Positions 8,858 to 17,386 of a DNA stretch of 64,000 bases are shown here, in pieces. Where the stretch lies: NCBI RefSeq assembly GCF_013201975.1, contig NZ_CP053845.1:1798001-1862000 (forward strand), given 5' to 3'. Origin of the DNA: Campylobacter sp. CCUG 57310. Its GTDB lineage: Bacteria > Campylobacterota > Campylobacteria > Campylobacterales > Campylobacteraceae. Position 1 is the first letter of the stretch. Each line of letters opens with the position of its first letter. Both the position numbers and the translations under genes were made by a program. The notes beneath the pieces were generated by a model, which was not told the DNA's origin, did no database searches, and saw only the letters and a program-made list of their open reading frames with translations.

Positions 8858-9294
8858 GGCGTCTTCCTCATCCACTGCTTAACCTCCCTCTCATGACACT
8901 CGTCGCACATATTTATAGACTCCTTGTGCTCTCTGTGGCACTCGTCGCAGTATAAATTCGGACCGTCATGAACGGAGTTATGAGGATTGGCTTTTAGCAG
9001 ATCCATATAAGCAAGCCGCTCTGCCATGTATTTTTTGTTCTTATGACAGGCGAGACAGGATCTCTCTCCTGGATCTTTAAATTTTTGAGGATCGTCTCCT
9101 TGCTCTGCGTGACAATTTAAGCAGTTAAACATAAGCACGCTGTGATGATCCTTGATGGGATACTTTTCTAAAAGCTCTTTCGTCATTCCTAAATTTTTAT
9201 CGGCAACCTTGGTTGCATTGCCGTCGGCTGCCGATAAATTCGATATAGCCATAAAAAAGATACTAATTAATATTAAGATCTTTTTTTGCATCAA
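8854..9294 (-). CDS. Periplasmic tetrahaem cytochrome c
   Basis: 146 residues with a signal peptide (KKILILISIFFMAISNLSA) and four haem motifs: CLNCH, CLACH, CDECH and CDECH. It corresponds to the N-terminal cytochrome domain that is fused to the flavin domain in Shewanella fumarate reductase but is separate here. It probably carries electrons from the NapC-type protein to the flavoproteins. It lies 15 bases after the first flavoprotein gene and overlaps the NapC-type gene by 4 bases, so all are one operon. Confidence 0.88.
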   Translation of the reverse strand: MMQKKILILISIFFMAISNLSAADGNATKVADKNLGMTKELLEKYPIKDHHSVLMFNCLNCHAEQGDDPQKFKDPGERSCLACHKNKKYMAERLAYMDLLKANPHNSVHDGPNLYCDECHREHKESINMCDECHEREVKQWMRKTP

Positions 9295-9309
9295 TATCTC
9301 TCCGATAAA

Positions 9310-10869
9310 TTAGATATTTTCTCCGGCAATCATACCAAATACCAAACAATCGGTAATAGCGTTACTTCCTAGGCGGCTTGCTCCGTGAGTACCGCCCGTA
9401 ACCTCTCCTGCTGCATAAAGATTTGGAATCGGCTCATTTGTCACAGAAGATATAACTTGCGCTTTTGTATTTATCTTTAATCCGCCCATTGTGTGGTGAA
9501 CTTTCGGAGCCCCTCTAACCGCATAAAATGGCGCAACAGAGATATCTATACCCTTTGTTGTTTTAGCATCTACAGGTTTTCCAAAGTCTGCGTCTTTGCC
9601 CTCTTTTACAAAGCCGTTATATCTCTCAACTGTCTTTTTAAGCTCATCGGCAGGGATTTTAAATTCAGCCGCAAGTGCGTCAAGGGTGTCAAATTTTTTC
9701 ACGAGTCCGGCTTCAAGAGCTTTTTCGTAATGCACAGGAAGCATGTGAGTAAGCGCTCTTGAGTCGCAGAAATTTATAGGATAGTTTCTGTCATCCTCGC
9801 CTTTTTCATAAATTACTTTAAACATCGCTTCACTTCTGGTTCTTCTATCTGCCAGCTCGTTCATGTAGCGTTTACCTGTTCTTGGATTTACGGAAATTCC
9901 AAACATAAACGCACCGTTTACGTTAAACATAGATCCAACGCCAAATCCAGGCTCATCAGCGCAAGCCCACGGTCCGTATTGTATCCAGCTTGGTTGAACA
10001 GGATATGCGCCCACTCTAAACGCCGCTAAAAGTCCGCCCGCAGTTGAGCCAGGTTGGTTGGTAGAATCGGTCTCAGGAGTAATTCTTGGATCTTGAAGTC
10101 TTCTATAGACTTTATCTCGGCAAAATCCACCGCTTGCCAAAACAACCGCTTTTTTAGCTTTAAAATACTTCACGTCGCCGCTTTTATTTTCGGTATCATC
10201 GCTTAATAATTTGCCGTCAAATTTATAGTTTTCTCTTGCCATAACACCGATCACTGCGCCTTTATCATCTAAGATAAATTCATCAAATTTAGTTCTTTTT
10301 TTGATAGTTGCGCCTTCCATTTTTTCAAATGTTTCAATCATCGGAAGCACTATACCCGCACCGCTTCCGTTTTGGGTTTGCAAGCTTCTTGGAACCGAGT
10401 GTCCGCCTGCGTGAGTGATTTGGTCGATATATTTCGCACCGCAGTCAAGTGTTAATTTATACGCATCTTGCGCTCTTTGTCCGATTATCTCTAAAAGCTC
10501 TTTGTGGTTGATGCCGCGTCCTGCTTTTAAAGAGTCTTTCATAAATAGCTCGGTGCTATCTTTGATGCCCGCCTTTATCTGCAAATCGCTGTTAGGCACG
10601 GCAAAAATTCCTCCGTTGATAACGGAATTTCCTCCAAGGCGACCCATCTTTTCAAGCAAGACTACTTTGTTGCCTTTTTTAGCAGACGTTATGCCCGCAG
10701 CCAAAGCTGCAAAGCCCGAGCCAATGATCACAACGTCAAATTCCTCATCCCATTTAATGTCTTTAGCGTTCATAGCAGCATTTGCATTAACGCCACCTAG
10801 CGCCAGCATACCCGCGCCTACCGCACTAATCTTAACAAAATCCCTTCTGGATAAGTTTCGATTTTGCAT
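9310..10869 (-). CDS. Tat-exported FAD reductase of the flavocytochrome c/fumarate reductase family (paralog 1)
   Basis: 519 residues with a twin-arginine signal (NLSRRDFVKISAVGAG). The dinucleotide fold (DVVIIGSGFAALAA, then LLEKMGRLGGNS) binds FAD. Family substrate-site residues kept are the His pair in VHHTMGG, the catalytic Arg region ELADRRTRS and the Arg in HGASRLGSNA. The segment matching IQAHP of Shewanella Fcc3 reads IQYGP, so its substrate His is missing. The Glu/Arg proton relay before NGA also appears replaced (SMFNVNGA). The enzyme is therefore likely to reduce an activated C=C bond in the periplasm, but fumarate as substrate is doubtful. AGGAGG precedes the start. The operon supplies cytochrome partners directly downstream. 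Confidence 0.9.
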   Translation of the reverse strand: MQNRNLSRRDFVKISAVGAGMLALGGVNANAAMNAKDIKWDEEFDVVIIGSGFAALAAGITSAKKGNKVVLLEKMGRLGGNSVINGGIFAVPNSDLQIKAGIKDSTELFMKDSLKAGRGINHKELLEIIGQRAQDAYKLTLDCGAKYIDQITHAGGHSVPRSLQTQNGSGAGIVLPMIETFEKMEGATIKKRTKFDEFILDDKGAVIGVMARENYKFDGKLLSDDTENKSGDVKYFKAKKAVVLASGGFCRDKVYRRLQDPRITPETDSTNQPGSTAGGLLAAFRVGAYPVQPSWIQYGPWACADEPGFGVGSMFNVNGAFMFGISVNPRTGKRYMNELADRRTRSEAMFKVIYEKGEDDRNYPINFCDSRALTHMLPVHYEKALEAGLVKKFDTLDALAAEFKIPADELKKTVERYNGFVKEGKDADFGKPVDAKTTKGIDISVAPFYAVRGAPKVHHTMGGLKINTKAQVISSVTNEPIPNLYAAGEVTGGTHGASRLGSNAITDCLVFGMIAGENI

Positions 10870-10886
10870 TACATCCTCCTATGAAT
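10823..10886. repeat. 64-bp segment identical to 12497-12560
   Basis: It covers the ribosome binding site, start codon and Tat-signal codons of flavoprotein paralog 1. It is base-identical to the matching part of paralog 2, while the rest of the two genes has diverged widely. Confidence 0.85.
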
Positions 10887-10950
10887 GTGTTTTAGATTAT
10901 AAAAAGTCGCATTAAACGACAAATTATTTTTAACTAAATTTTCCGTTAAC

Positions 10951-10980
10951 AGCAGTCGGCTCTCTATGAAACCGACTGCT
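10951..10980 (-). terminator. Hairpin between the two flavoprotein genes
   Basis: A perfect 9-bp stem (AGCAGTCGG/CCGACTGCT) with a 12-base loop lies just after the paralog 2 stop. There is no strong T-tract on the minus strand, so it may be a partial terminator or an mRNA processing/stability element that sets different levels of the two flavoproteins. Confidence 0.5.
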
Positions 10981-11001
10981 AAAACACAGGATGAAATCCA
11001 C

Positions 11002-12543
11002 CTAAATATTCTCTCCTGCTATCATTCCAAATGTAAGACAATCTGTAATCGCGTTACTTCCTAGGCGGCTTGCTCCGTGAACTCCACCTGTAACTTCGCC
11101 AGCTGCATAAAGCCCCGGAATTGGTTTTTTGTTATAAATTGATATAACTTGAGCTTTTGTATTTATATTCACACCGCCCATTGAGTGGTGAAGCTTTGGC
11201 ACACCTCGCATAGCATAAAATGGCGGAGTTGATATAGTCACCCCTCCAATCATATCAACAGGCTTTCCAAAGTCAGGATCTTTTCCGTCTTTAACATACT
11301 TATTGTATTGTTCGACTGTCTTTTTAAGCTCGGCCGCAGGAATTTTATATTCGGCTGCCAATGCGTCAAGTGTGTCAAATTTCTTTAAAATTCCTGCTTC
11401 AAGCGGTTTATTTAGTTGATCCGGTAAAATATCCTTAACAGCTACAGAGTCGCAGAAGTTGATAGGATAGTTCTTGTCTTTGCCGATAACTATAAACATA
11501 GCATCGGATCTTATCTTTCTATCGGCAAGTTCATTCATATAGCGCTTGCCTGTTTTCGGATCTACACTTATGCCGTATCTAAAGCTTGCATTTACGTTAA
11601 ACAATGCTCCTACGCCAAATCCACTCTCATCCGCACATCCCCATGGACCAAATTGTAGCCAGCTTACTTGCACCGGTACCGCACCTATCGCAAGTGCTGC
11701 CATAAGTCCGCCGGCTGTTGCACCGGGATGGTTGGTAGAATCAGCATCTTTATCTAGTCTTGGATCTTGAATTTGTCTATAAAATACATCTCTACAAAAT
11801 CCACCGCTTGCAAGAATTACGCCTTTACTGGCCTTAAAGAATTTTGTAGTTCCGCTTTTATTTTCTCTATCATCATCCATTAAACTTTTATCAAATTTAT
11901 AGTCTTCTCTTGCTTTTATACCGACAACTCTACCGCTATCATCAAGTATAAACTCATCAAATTTTGTCCTAGTTTTGATAGTAACTCCATCTATCTTTTT
12001 TACATATTCAATCATCGGCAGAACTATTCCCGAACCGCTTCCGTTGGTAGTTCCGTATGTCCTAGGCACTGAGTGTCCGCCTAAGTGTTCGAGTCTATCG
12101 CGATATTGCACACCGCATTTTAAAGTAAGCGCTAAAGCATCTTTGGCTCTATTGGCTATTGTTTCAAGCAAATCTTTATGATTTATATTTAATCCCGCTT
12201 TAAGGCAGTCTTTTAAAAATAGCTCGTTAGAGTCTTTTACCCCTTCTTTATCTTGTAAAGGATTGTGAGGAAAAGCGGCCAATCCTCCGTTAATTACAGA
12301 GTTGCCTCCTAGACGACCCATCTTTTCTACGAGTAAAATCTTGTAACCTTTTTCTGAAGCTTTTACGGTAGCCGCAAGAGCAGCAAAGCCCGAACCGATG
12401 ATCACAACATCAAATTCTTCATCCCATTTGACATCTTTGCTATTCATAGCAGCACTGGCATTTACACCACCTAAAGCAAGCATACCTGCACCTACGGCAC
12501 TAATCTTAACAAAATCCCTTCTGGATAAGTTTCGATTTTGCAT
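11002..12543 (-). CDS. Tat-exported FAD reductase of the flavocytochrome c/fumarate reductase family (paralog 2)
   Basis: 513 residues and the first gene of the operon. The first ~29 residues match paralog 1 exactly (twin-arginine signal); beyond that the two are clearly related but diverged. FAD motifs (DVVIIGSGFAALAA, LVEKMGRLGGNS) are intact. It keeps LHHSMGG, ELADRKIRS and HGASRLGSNA. It shows LQFGPW where fumarate reductases have the substrate His and ALFNVNAS at the relay position. The two paralogs differ here (YGPW versus FGPW), so they may reduce different unsaturated acids while sharing the downstream cytochromes. AGGAGG is placed five bases before the start. Confidence 0.9.
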   Translation of the reverse strand: MQNRNLSRRDFVKISAVGAGMLALGGVNASAAMNSKDVKWDEEFDVVIIGSGFAALAATVKASEKGYKILLVEKMGRLGGNSVINGGLAAFPHNPLQDKEGVKDSNELFLKDCLKAGLNINHKDLLETIANRAKDALALTLKCGVQYRDRLEHLGGHSVPRTYGTTNGSGSGIVLPMIEYVKKIDGVTIKTRTKFDEFILDDSGRVVGIKAREDYKFDKSLMDDDRENKSGTTKFFKASKGVILASGGFCRDVFYRQIQDPRLDKDADSTNHPGATAGGLMAALAIGAVPVQVSWLQFGPWGCADESGFGVGALFNVNASFRYGISVDPKTGKRYMNELADRKIRSDAMFIVIGKDKNYPINFCDSVAVKDILPDQLNKPLEAGILKKFDTLDALAAEYKIPAAELKKTVEQYNKYVKDGKDPDFGKPVDMIGGVTISTPPFYAMRGVPKLHHSMGGVNINTKAQVISIYNKKPIPGLYAAGEVTGGVHGASRLGSNAITDCLTFGMIAGENI

Positions 12544-12560
12544 TACATCCTCCTATGAAT
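12497..12560. repeat. 64-bp segment identical to 10823-10886
   Basis: Second copy, covering the ribosome binding site, start codon and signal-peptide codons of flavoprotein paralog 2. It points to recent duplication or gene conversion limited to the 5' end. Confidence 0.85.
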
Positions 12561-12902
12561 ATAGTTTGAGATATTATTTAAATTAATTATATCAAATGGC
12601 CTAGGTTCTATCCTGAAATAACAAACTATGCCAAAAATAAAAATATTTTATATTTAATAAGAGTTAAAAATGCAATCAATATCGTCATTTTTGAGTTTTA
12701 TTTTTGAATTTTAATATCAGTTCATATCTCTTTTTTTGTATTTTTTGTCAAAATTTTATTCATTTTATTAAAATATTATTAAAATGAATAACTAAAATTA
12801 AAATTTAAAAATAAATATTTTCATATTTTTAAAATTTGCCTGACATTACTTTTAATAAATCAAATTTGGCTATAATTTTTCAAAATTTTATAAGGAGAAC
12901 AG
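12544..12902. promoter_or_regulatory. Divergent AT-rich intergenic region
   Basis: About 360 bases with no plausible gene, between the minus-strand flavoprotein operon and the plus-strand tautomerase gene. The stretch from about 12640 to 12860 is extremely AT-rich, with phased A/T runs typical of Campylobacter promoters. Promoters for both directions are expected here, but I cannot assign exact boxes. Confidence 0.4.
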
Positions 12903-13103
12903 ATGCCTTTCGTAAATATCAAAGTTTCAGCGCCTGAGCCTACCAAAGAGCAAAAAAAGCAAATTATCGCCGAAGTTACGGACACTCTAGTAAGAACGCT
13001 AGGTAAAGACCCTGCTGCGGTGCTTGTGATGATAGAAACACTTGAAGCCGAAAGTATAGGCAAAAGCGGACTTAGCTTGGAAGATTTAAGGAGTAAAAAA
13101 TGA
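12903..13103 (+). CDS. 4-oxalocrotonate tautomerase family protein
   Basis: 66 residues beginning MPFVNIKV. After removal of Met the N-terminal proline is the catalytic base of this family, and length and fold pattern match small tautomerases. Such enzymes move double bonds in 2-hydroxy-dienoates; the true substrate is unknown. TAAGGAG precedes the start. The stop overlaps the peroxiredoxin start by ATGA, so the two are translated together. Confidence 0.85.
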   Translation: MPFVNIKVSAPEPTKEQKKQIIAEVTDTLVRTLGKDPAAVLVMIETLEAESIGKSGLSLEDLRSKK

Positions 13104-13636
13104 GTTGCAAGAAAAAAGAAGCTTGCGAAGTAAAAAGTGAATTTAGCAAAGAAGATATAGAGCGCAAAGTGACACTTGCGACAGGTGATAAAGCGCCAAA
13201 TTTCAGCCTTGAAAATCAAGATGGAGTAAGTGTGAATTTAAAAGACTTCATCGGTAAAAACGTCGTGCTTTATTTTTATCCAAAGGACAATACGCCCGGA
13301 TGCACCACCGAAGCTTGCGAATTTAGCGCGATTTACGATGATTTTATCGCCCAAGATACGGTCATAATCGGAATAAGTCCCGATAGCGTAAAAAGCCATG
13401 CTAGCTTCATACAAAAGCAAAATTTAAAACATATTTTACTCAGTGACGAGAACAAAGAAGTAGCTAAAGCCTACGGGGTTTGGCAAGTTCGCAAAAACTA
13501 CGGCAAAGAGTATCTTGGCATCGTTAGAACAACATTTGTTATAGGCAAAGACGGTAAAATTTTAAAAGTTTATAAAAGCGTAAAAGCCAAAGATCATGCA
13601 GCAAAAGTGCTTGCCGATTTAAGTAAAAACATATAA
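13100..13636 (+). CDS. bcp: BCP-type thioredoxin-dependent peroxiredoxin
   Basis: 178 residues. The core has KAPNFSL, then YFYPKDNTPGCTTEACEF, with the peroxidatic Cys68 and the resolving Cys73 five residues later, as in the atypical 2-Cys BCP/PrxQ group. It reduces organic peroxides and hydrogen peroxide in the cytoplasm using thioredoxin. An N-terminal ~25-residue polar extension with two extra cysteines (MSCKKKEAC) is unusual for BCP and might bind a metal or be redox active. It is coupled to the tautomerase gene by a 4-base overlap. Confidence 0.9.
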   Translation: MSCKKKEACEVKSEFSKEDIERKVTLATGDKAPNFSLENQDGVSVNLKDFIGKNVVLYFYPKDNTPGCTTEACEFSAIYDDFIAQDTVIIGISPDSVKSHASFIQKQNLKHILLSDENKEVAKAYGVWQVRKNYGKEYLGIVRTTFVIGKDGKILKVYKSVKAKDHAAKVLADLSKNI

Positions 13637-13901
13637 AATTTAGCTTGCTTGAGAGAATTTTAGACATTTTCTGATTTATAAGTTGATTTATACAAATCCT
13701 AAATTTTAAAAGAAATTTAGGATTTTGTTTGAGTAGCAAAACCAATAATTCAATCAAAAAATATATATTAATCACTCACAAACATGATTAATTGTTCAAA
13801 AAAACTATACATAAGTCAATTTATAAATTTACCGACTTAATTTCACACTTATTTAACACTTCTTAGATATATTAATATTTAATTAACATTTAGGAGAAAA
13901 C

Positions 13902-15779
13902 ATGAAATTTTCGAAAATAGCCGCTGCGGCAGCTATTAGCTTATGCTTATCTACTCAACTAGCAGCACATACATACTTAGAAGACATCAGAACTGGATTT
14001 TTGCAATATATTGAAAGAGGTGGTAATCTAAGAAACGACGATCCCGTTTTTAAAATTGTATTAATAGATTACATATTAGCTTTATCTACAGATGAAAAAT
14101 CAAGTATAGCAGGCGGTATAAATAGCGAAAATGATATCAAATTTATTACAGAATATCTTGATAAAAGTTATAATCTGGTAACAGAGCTTTTTGAAATAAA
14201 CTTTAAAAAACCATTAGAAAAGATGATAAATTCAAGTAATATAGATTCAAACAAATTAGAAGAAATCAATAGACAAATATCTCACAGAACTTTTATCTTT
14301 AAACTAAATGGACGTATTATAGATGGAACTACTAGCAAACTTACCGAAGAAGATATCAAAAACCGCTCCGAAGAACTAAAAGATATAATTGATAATTTTA
14401 TGATAGAAAAAAGAAAAAAACTTTTAGCAAATGTGGAGCATTTTAAAAATTTAGTCAAAAAGAAAATAGCGGAGTTAAAAGAACAAGGCGGAGCAAATCA
14501 AGCCGAGATAGAACAAGCCGAAGAGTGGCTAAGGAAAGCAGAAAAAAATCAAAGCATCATAACCAAAGAGATCCAAGAAGACAACACAAAAGATATAATA
14601 AACATAGCCAATAAACGACTTAAAGACAGTGATGCAAAAGATATAGTAAATTCGCTTTATGACGCTTTAAGCTCTAACGAACAGCTTAGAAATACATTAT
14701 CTACACTTTCAGCTACCCAAATAATAGACCTATCTAAAGACATATCATCATCGGTTAAATCTGTAGTTGATAATATCAACAAAAGTTCGCAAATAGAAGC
14801 GGTAAAATTTAATACCGAACTGGCGACTCAAACAAGGCTTGCAAAACTAAGCAATCCGTTCAATGATAACTTAGCTCTTGCTTATGCTATTAAAAATTTA
14901 AATTCAGTAGGCACCTTTGCTTCCAATGATAACGAAGTATTGTCTAGTATAATTAAACACTATACAGATAGATTTAATTATGATAATAACTTATGGGGAA
15001 CAATACTTGGAGGCAAGGCAAAATTTGAAAACAACACAGACTCTAGTATCTACGGCTTTACTTTAGGATACGATAAGGCGTTTGATAATACCATAGTAGG
15101 CGGATACGCAACTTACGCTAAATCAAAAATTGACAACGATAAATTTAACAACAAAGCAGACAGCTATCAAGCAGGAGTATACACCAGACACTATATACAA
15201 AACAGCGAAATAGACACTAAATTATCCATAGGAAAAGCTAAAAACAAACTAGAAAGAAATATATCCTCACCTATCGGCACATTGTCTCAAAATGGTAAAT
15301 ACAATACCACTTTTGCATCCATTGATGTTGATTACGGATATGTATTTAGCTTACAAAATAGCTCTGATAAATTCATCAAACCCTTTATAGGAGTATCTTA
15401 TAGTCATTTAAAAAATAAAGCATTTAAAGAAAGTGGCGCACTACCGTTAGCTTTCAATCCAACGACATCTAAAATTCTTAGTTTAAATACAGGAGTAGAA
15501 TTTAGAAAATACATAGAAAACGGGAAATATTTCTATATAGCTCCAAGTGTTGAAAAAGAACTGTATAAACACTCAAACGATACTATAGTTAGGTTTGTAG
15601 GATCAAAAAAAGATTTGATATTTAAAGCAGGCAATAAAAAGAATACTTACTTCAAAATAGAAGGCGGGGCCGAACTAAATTTGACACATAACCTATCAAC
15701 AAACATAAATTTAGGAATCAAAGCCAAATCAAAAGAGAAATTTTACAATGGCACTATAGGCTTAAGATATAAATTTTAA
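13902..15779 (+). CDS. Autotransporter-like outer membrane protein with helical passenger
   Basis: 625 residues. A signal peptide (about 1-22, ending QLAAH) is followed by ~320 residues rich in Lys, Glu, Ile and Asn. These include coiled-coil-like stretches around residues 150-230 (for example EEWLRKAEKNQSIITKEI). The last ~270 residues are an autotransporter-type beta barrel (YGFTLGYDKAF, GGYATYAKSKIDNDKF) ending in the outer-membrane signature LRYKF. The passenger lacks the beta-helix repeats of most autotransporters. It could be a short adhesin or stay attached at the surface; no protease motif was seen. TAGGAG precedes the start. Codon use is more AT-rich than neighbouring housekeeping genes, which may mean transfer or fast change. 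Confidence 0.75.
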   Translation: MKFSKIAAAAAISLCLSTQLAAHTYLEDIRTGFLQYIERGGNLRNDDPVFKIVLIDYILALSTDEKSSIAGGINSENDIKFITEYLDKSYNLVTELFEINFKKPLEKMINSSNIDSNKLEEINRQISHRTFIFKLNGRIIDGTTSKLTEEDIKNRSEELKDIIDNFMIEKRKKLLANVEHFKNLVKKKIAELKEQGGANQAEIEQAEEWLRKAEKNQSIITKEIQEDNTKDIINIANKRLKDSDAKDIVNSLYDALSSNEQLRNTLSTLSATQIIDLSKDISSSVKSVVDNINKSSQIEAVKFNTELATQTRLAKLSNPFNDNLALAYAIKNLNSVGTFASNDNEVLSSIIKHYTDRFNYDNNLWGTILGGKAKFENNTDSSIYGFTLGYDKAFDNTIVGGYATYAKSKIDNDKFNNKADSYQAGVYTRHYIQNSEIDTKLSIGKAKNKLERNISSPIGTLSQNGKYNTTFASIDVDYGYVFSLQNSSDKFIKPFIGVSYSHLKNKAFKESGALPLAFNPTTSKILSLNTGVEFRKYIENGKYFYIAPSVEKELYKHSNDTIVRFVGSKKDLIFKAGNKKNTYFKIEGGAELNLTHNLSTNINLGIKAKSKEKFYNGTIGLRYKF

Positions 15780-15787
15780 TCTCATCT

Positions 15788-15811
15788 CTCGGCTAGAAAA
15801 AACTAGCCGAG
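15788..15811 (+). terminator. Hairpin after the autotransporter gene
   Basis: A perfect 9-bp stem CTCGGCTAG/CTAGCCGAG with an AAAAAA loop begins 9 bases after the stop. It lacks a T-tract, so termination efficiency is uncertain. Confidence 0.55.
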
Positions 15812-16014
15812 TCTAAACCATACAAACTATATAATAAATACTATTTAAAAGATTTTGAGTAAATCAAAAAATAACCAAGAATAGCCAAATTTAAAATTTA
15901 TAAACAAGGAGATACAAAGAAAGAATTCTTGCAAATTTATTAAAAAATAAAATGGTTTTTTAAAGAGCCAATACAAATTTGACTGCTTTATTATCTTTTT
16001 TTGCTAAATCGATC

Positions 16015-16650
16015 CTAATCCTTTGCAAAAATGACTTTAAGTCCAAAGCCAACTAGCAAAGCGCCCATAAATCGCTCTATGGCTTTTTTAAATTTATAAA
16101 ATTTGCTTACTAAAATTTCGGTCGAAAACAAGCAACCAACCACTACAAACCAAACCAAATGCACTAAAGATATCAAAGCCCCGAAGCTAAGTTGAACCCA
16201 GATAGGGGTATTTGCAGTGATAAGCTGAGTGAAAATGCTAAAAAATAAAATAGTCGTTTTGGGATTTAAGACGTTGGAAGCAAAGCCCATTTTAAAAGCC
16301 TCAAACGCGGAAAATTTCTCATTTTCTACACAGCCTGCATCAATATCAACAAGAGATTTGGAAGTAAAAGTTTTATAGCCGATATAGATAAGGTATGCGG
16401 CACCCAAATATTTAATGATAGAAAAAAGCGTGATAGGCTGAGATATAATGAGAGCAAGCCCCGCGATAGAGTATCCTACGTGAACCCAGATCGAAGCGGC
16501 TATACCAAAAGCCGAGTAAATCCCAGCCTTTCTTCCGTGCATGATAGAATTTCTAACCGTTATGACAAAATCGGGTCCTGGACTAACGGTGATGACAAAA
16601 ATTATAAATATAAGCGCTGAAAACTGGCTTGCATAATTAAAAATATCCAT
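16015..16650 (-). CDS. LysE/RhtB family amino acid exporter
   Basis: 211 residues with about six hydrophobic helices. The family signature near the N-terminus is VTVSPGPDFVITVRNSI, followed by GRKAGIYSAFGIAASIWVHVGYS. Members export amino acids such as lysine, threonine or homoserine lactone across the inner membrane; the substrate cannot be read from sequence. It stands alone between the autotransporter and the tRNA cluster, with its own upstream AT-rich region. Confidence 0.88.
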   Translation of the reverse strand: MDIFNYASQFSALIFIIFVITVSPGPDFVITVRNSIMHGRKAGIYSAFGIAASIWVHVGYSIAGLALIISQPITLFSIIKYLGAAYLIYIGYKTFTSKSLVDIDAGCVENEKFSAFEAFKMGFASNVLNPKTTILFFSIFTQLITANTPIWVQLSFGALISLVHLVWFVVVGCLFSTEILVSKFYKFKKAIERFMGALLVGFGLKVIFAKD

Positions 16651-16801
16651 AAATTTTACTCCTTTACCGCTTTAAATTCGAATAAAATATTACAAAAAAA
16701 TTATGAAATATTATATAAAGGCATAAAATTAAATTTCTGCTGAAAGATTTGTTTTTATTAATACTTTATATTTGTATCGGAAAGTTTGTGTATATTGAAG
16801 A

Positions 16802-16886
16802 TGGTGCGGATGAAAGGACTTGAACCTTCACGCCGTGAGGCACCAGATCCTAAGTCTGGCGTGTCTGCCAATTTCACCACATCCGC
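16802..16886 (-). tRNA. tRNA-Leu (TAG)
   Basis: Cloverleaf read on the minus strand. The acceptor stem is GCGGATG/CATCCGC with discriminator A and an encoded CCA. The anticodon loop CTTAGGA gives TAG, and a long variable arm is present as expected for Leu. It is the last gene of a five-tRNA cluster. Confidence 0.95.
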
Positions 16887-16897
16887 ACAATAATAAA

Positions 16898-16974
16898 TGG
16901 TACGCCCAAGAGGATTCGAACCTCTGACCTACGGCTTAGAAGGCCGTTGCTCTATCCAGCTGAGCTATGAGCGC
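16898..16974 (-). tRNA. tRNA-Arg (TCT)
   Basis: 77 bases including encoded CCA; acceptor GCGCTCA/TGGGCGT with some wobble pairs. The anticodon loop CTTCTAA gives TCT, reading AGA/AGG, the dominant Arg codons in this AT-rich genome. Confidence 0.95.
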
Positions 16975-16986
16975 ATAACAACAAAG

Positions 16987-17063
16987 TGGCGCGCCCGATA
17001 GGAGTCGAACCCATAACCTACAGATCCGAAGTCTGTCGCTCTATCCAATTGAGCTACGAGCGC
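16987..17063 (-). tRNA. tRNA-Arg (TCG)
   Basis: 77 bases including encoded CCA; acceptor GCGCTCG/CGGGCGC and discriminator G. The anticodon loop CTTCGGA gives TCG. It sits only 12 bases from the other Arg gene in the cluster. Confidence 0.93.
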
Positions 17064-17068
17064 CAAAG

Positions 17069-17146
17069 TGGGGTGAGTGATGGGAATTGAACCCACGACC
17101 CTCAGGACCACAATCTGATGCTCTAACCGACTGAGCTACACTCACC
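17069..17146 (-). tRNA. tRNA-His (GTG)
   Basis: Acceptor GTGAGTG/CACTCAC with encoded CCA. It has the extra 5' G opposite discriminator C that marks His tRNA. The anticodon loop TTGTGGT gives GTG. Confidence 0.95.
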
Positions 17147-17153
17147 ACATAGA

Positions 17154-17231
17154 TGGTCGGGGTGAAAGGATTCGAACCTTCGGCCCCTTGGTCCCAAACC
17201 AAGTGCGCTAACCAGCCTGCGCTACACCCCG
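17154..17231 (-). tRNA. tRNA-Pro (TGG)
   Basis: Acceptor CGGGGTG/CACCCCG, discriminator A and encoded CCA; the anticodon loop TTTGGGA gives TGG. It is the first gene of the cluster in the direction of transcription, so the shared promoter should lie at 17232-17300. Confidence 0.95.
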
Positions 17232-17386
17232 AAGTATGTGTGCCCTACTTCATTGAAAAAGCGCATTTTAACCAAAATTCGGCTCAATGTCAATAAATTT
17301 TAGATTAAAATTTATTTTTTAACTAGATATATTCATTTAACTATTAAAAGCAACCAAATTTAACTAAATTAGCAAAAATTTACATA

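Noticed and set aside
8246-8875. Longer start for the NapC-type protein
   Set aside because: The internal Met has a good GAGGAAG site and an ATGA overlap; the six extra codons are acidic and atypical before the membrane anchor.
10823-12560. The paired 64-bp identity as ends of an insertion sequence
   Set aside because: The copies cover start regions of two homologous genes with no transposase or target duplication; gene conversion explains them better.
16802-17231. tRNA cluster considered as a mobile element attachment site
   Set aside because: All five tRNAs are complete and no partial tRNA copy or integrase gene is nearby.
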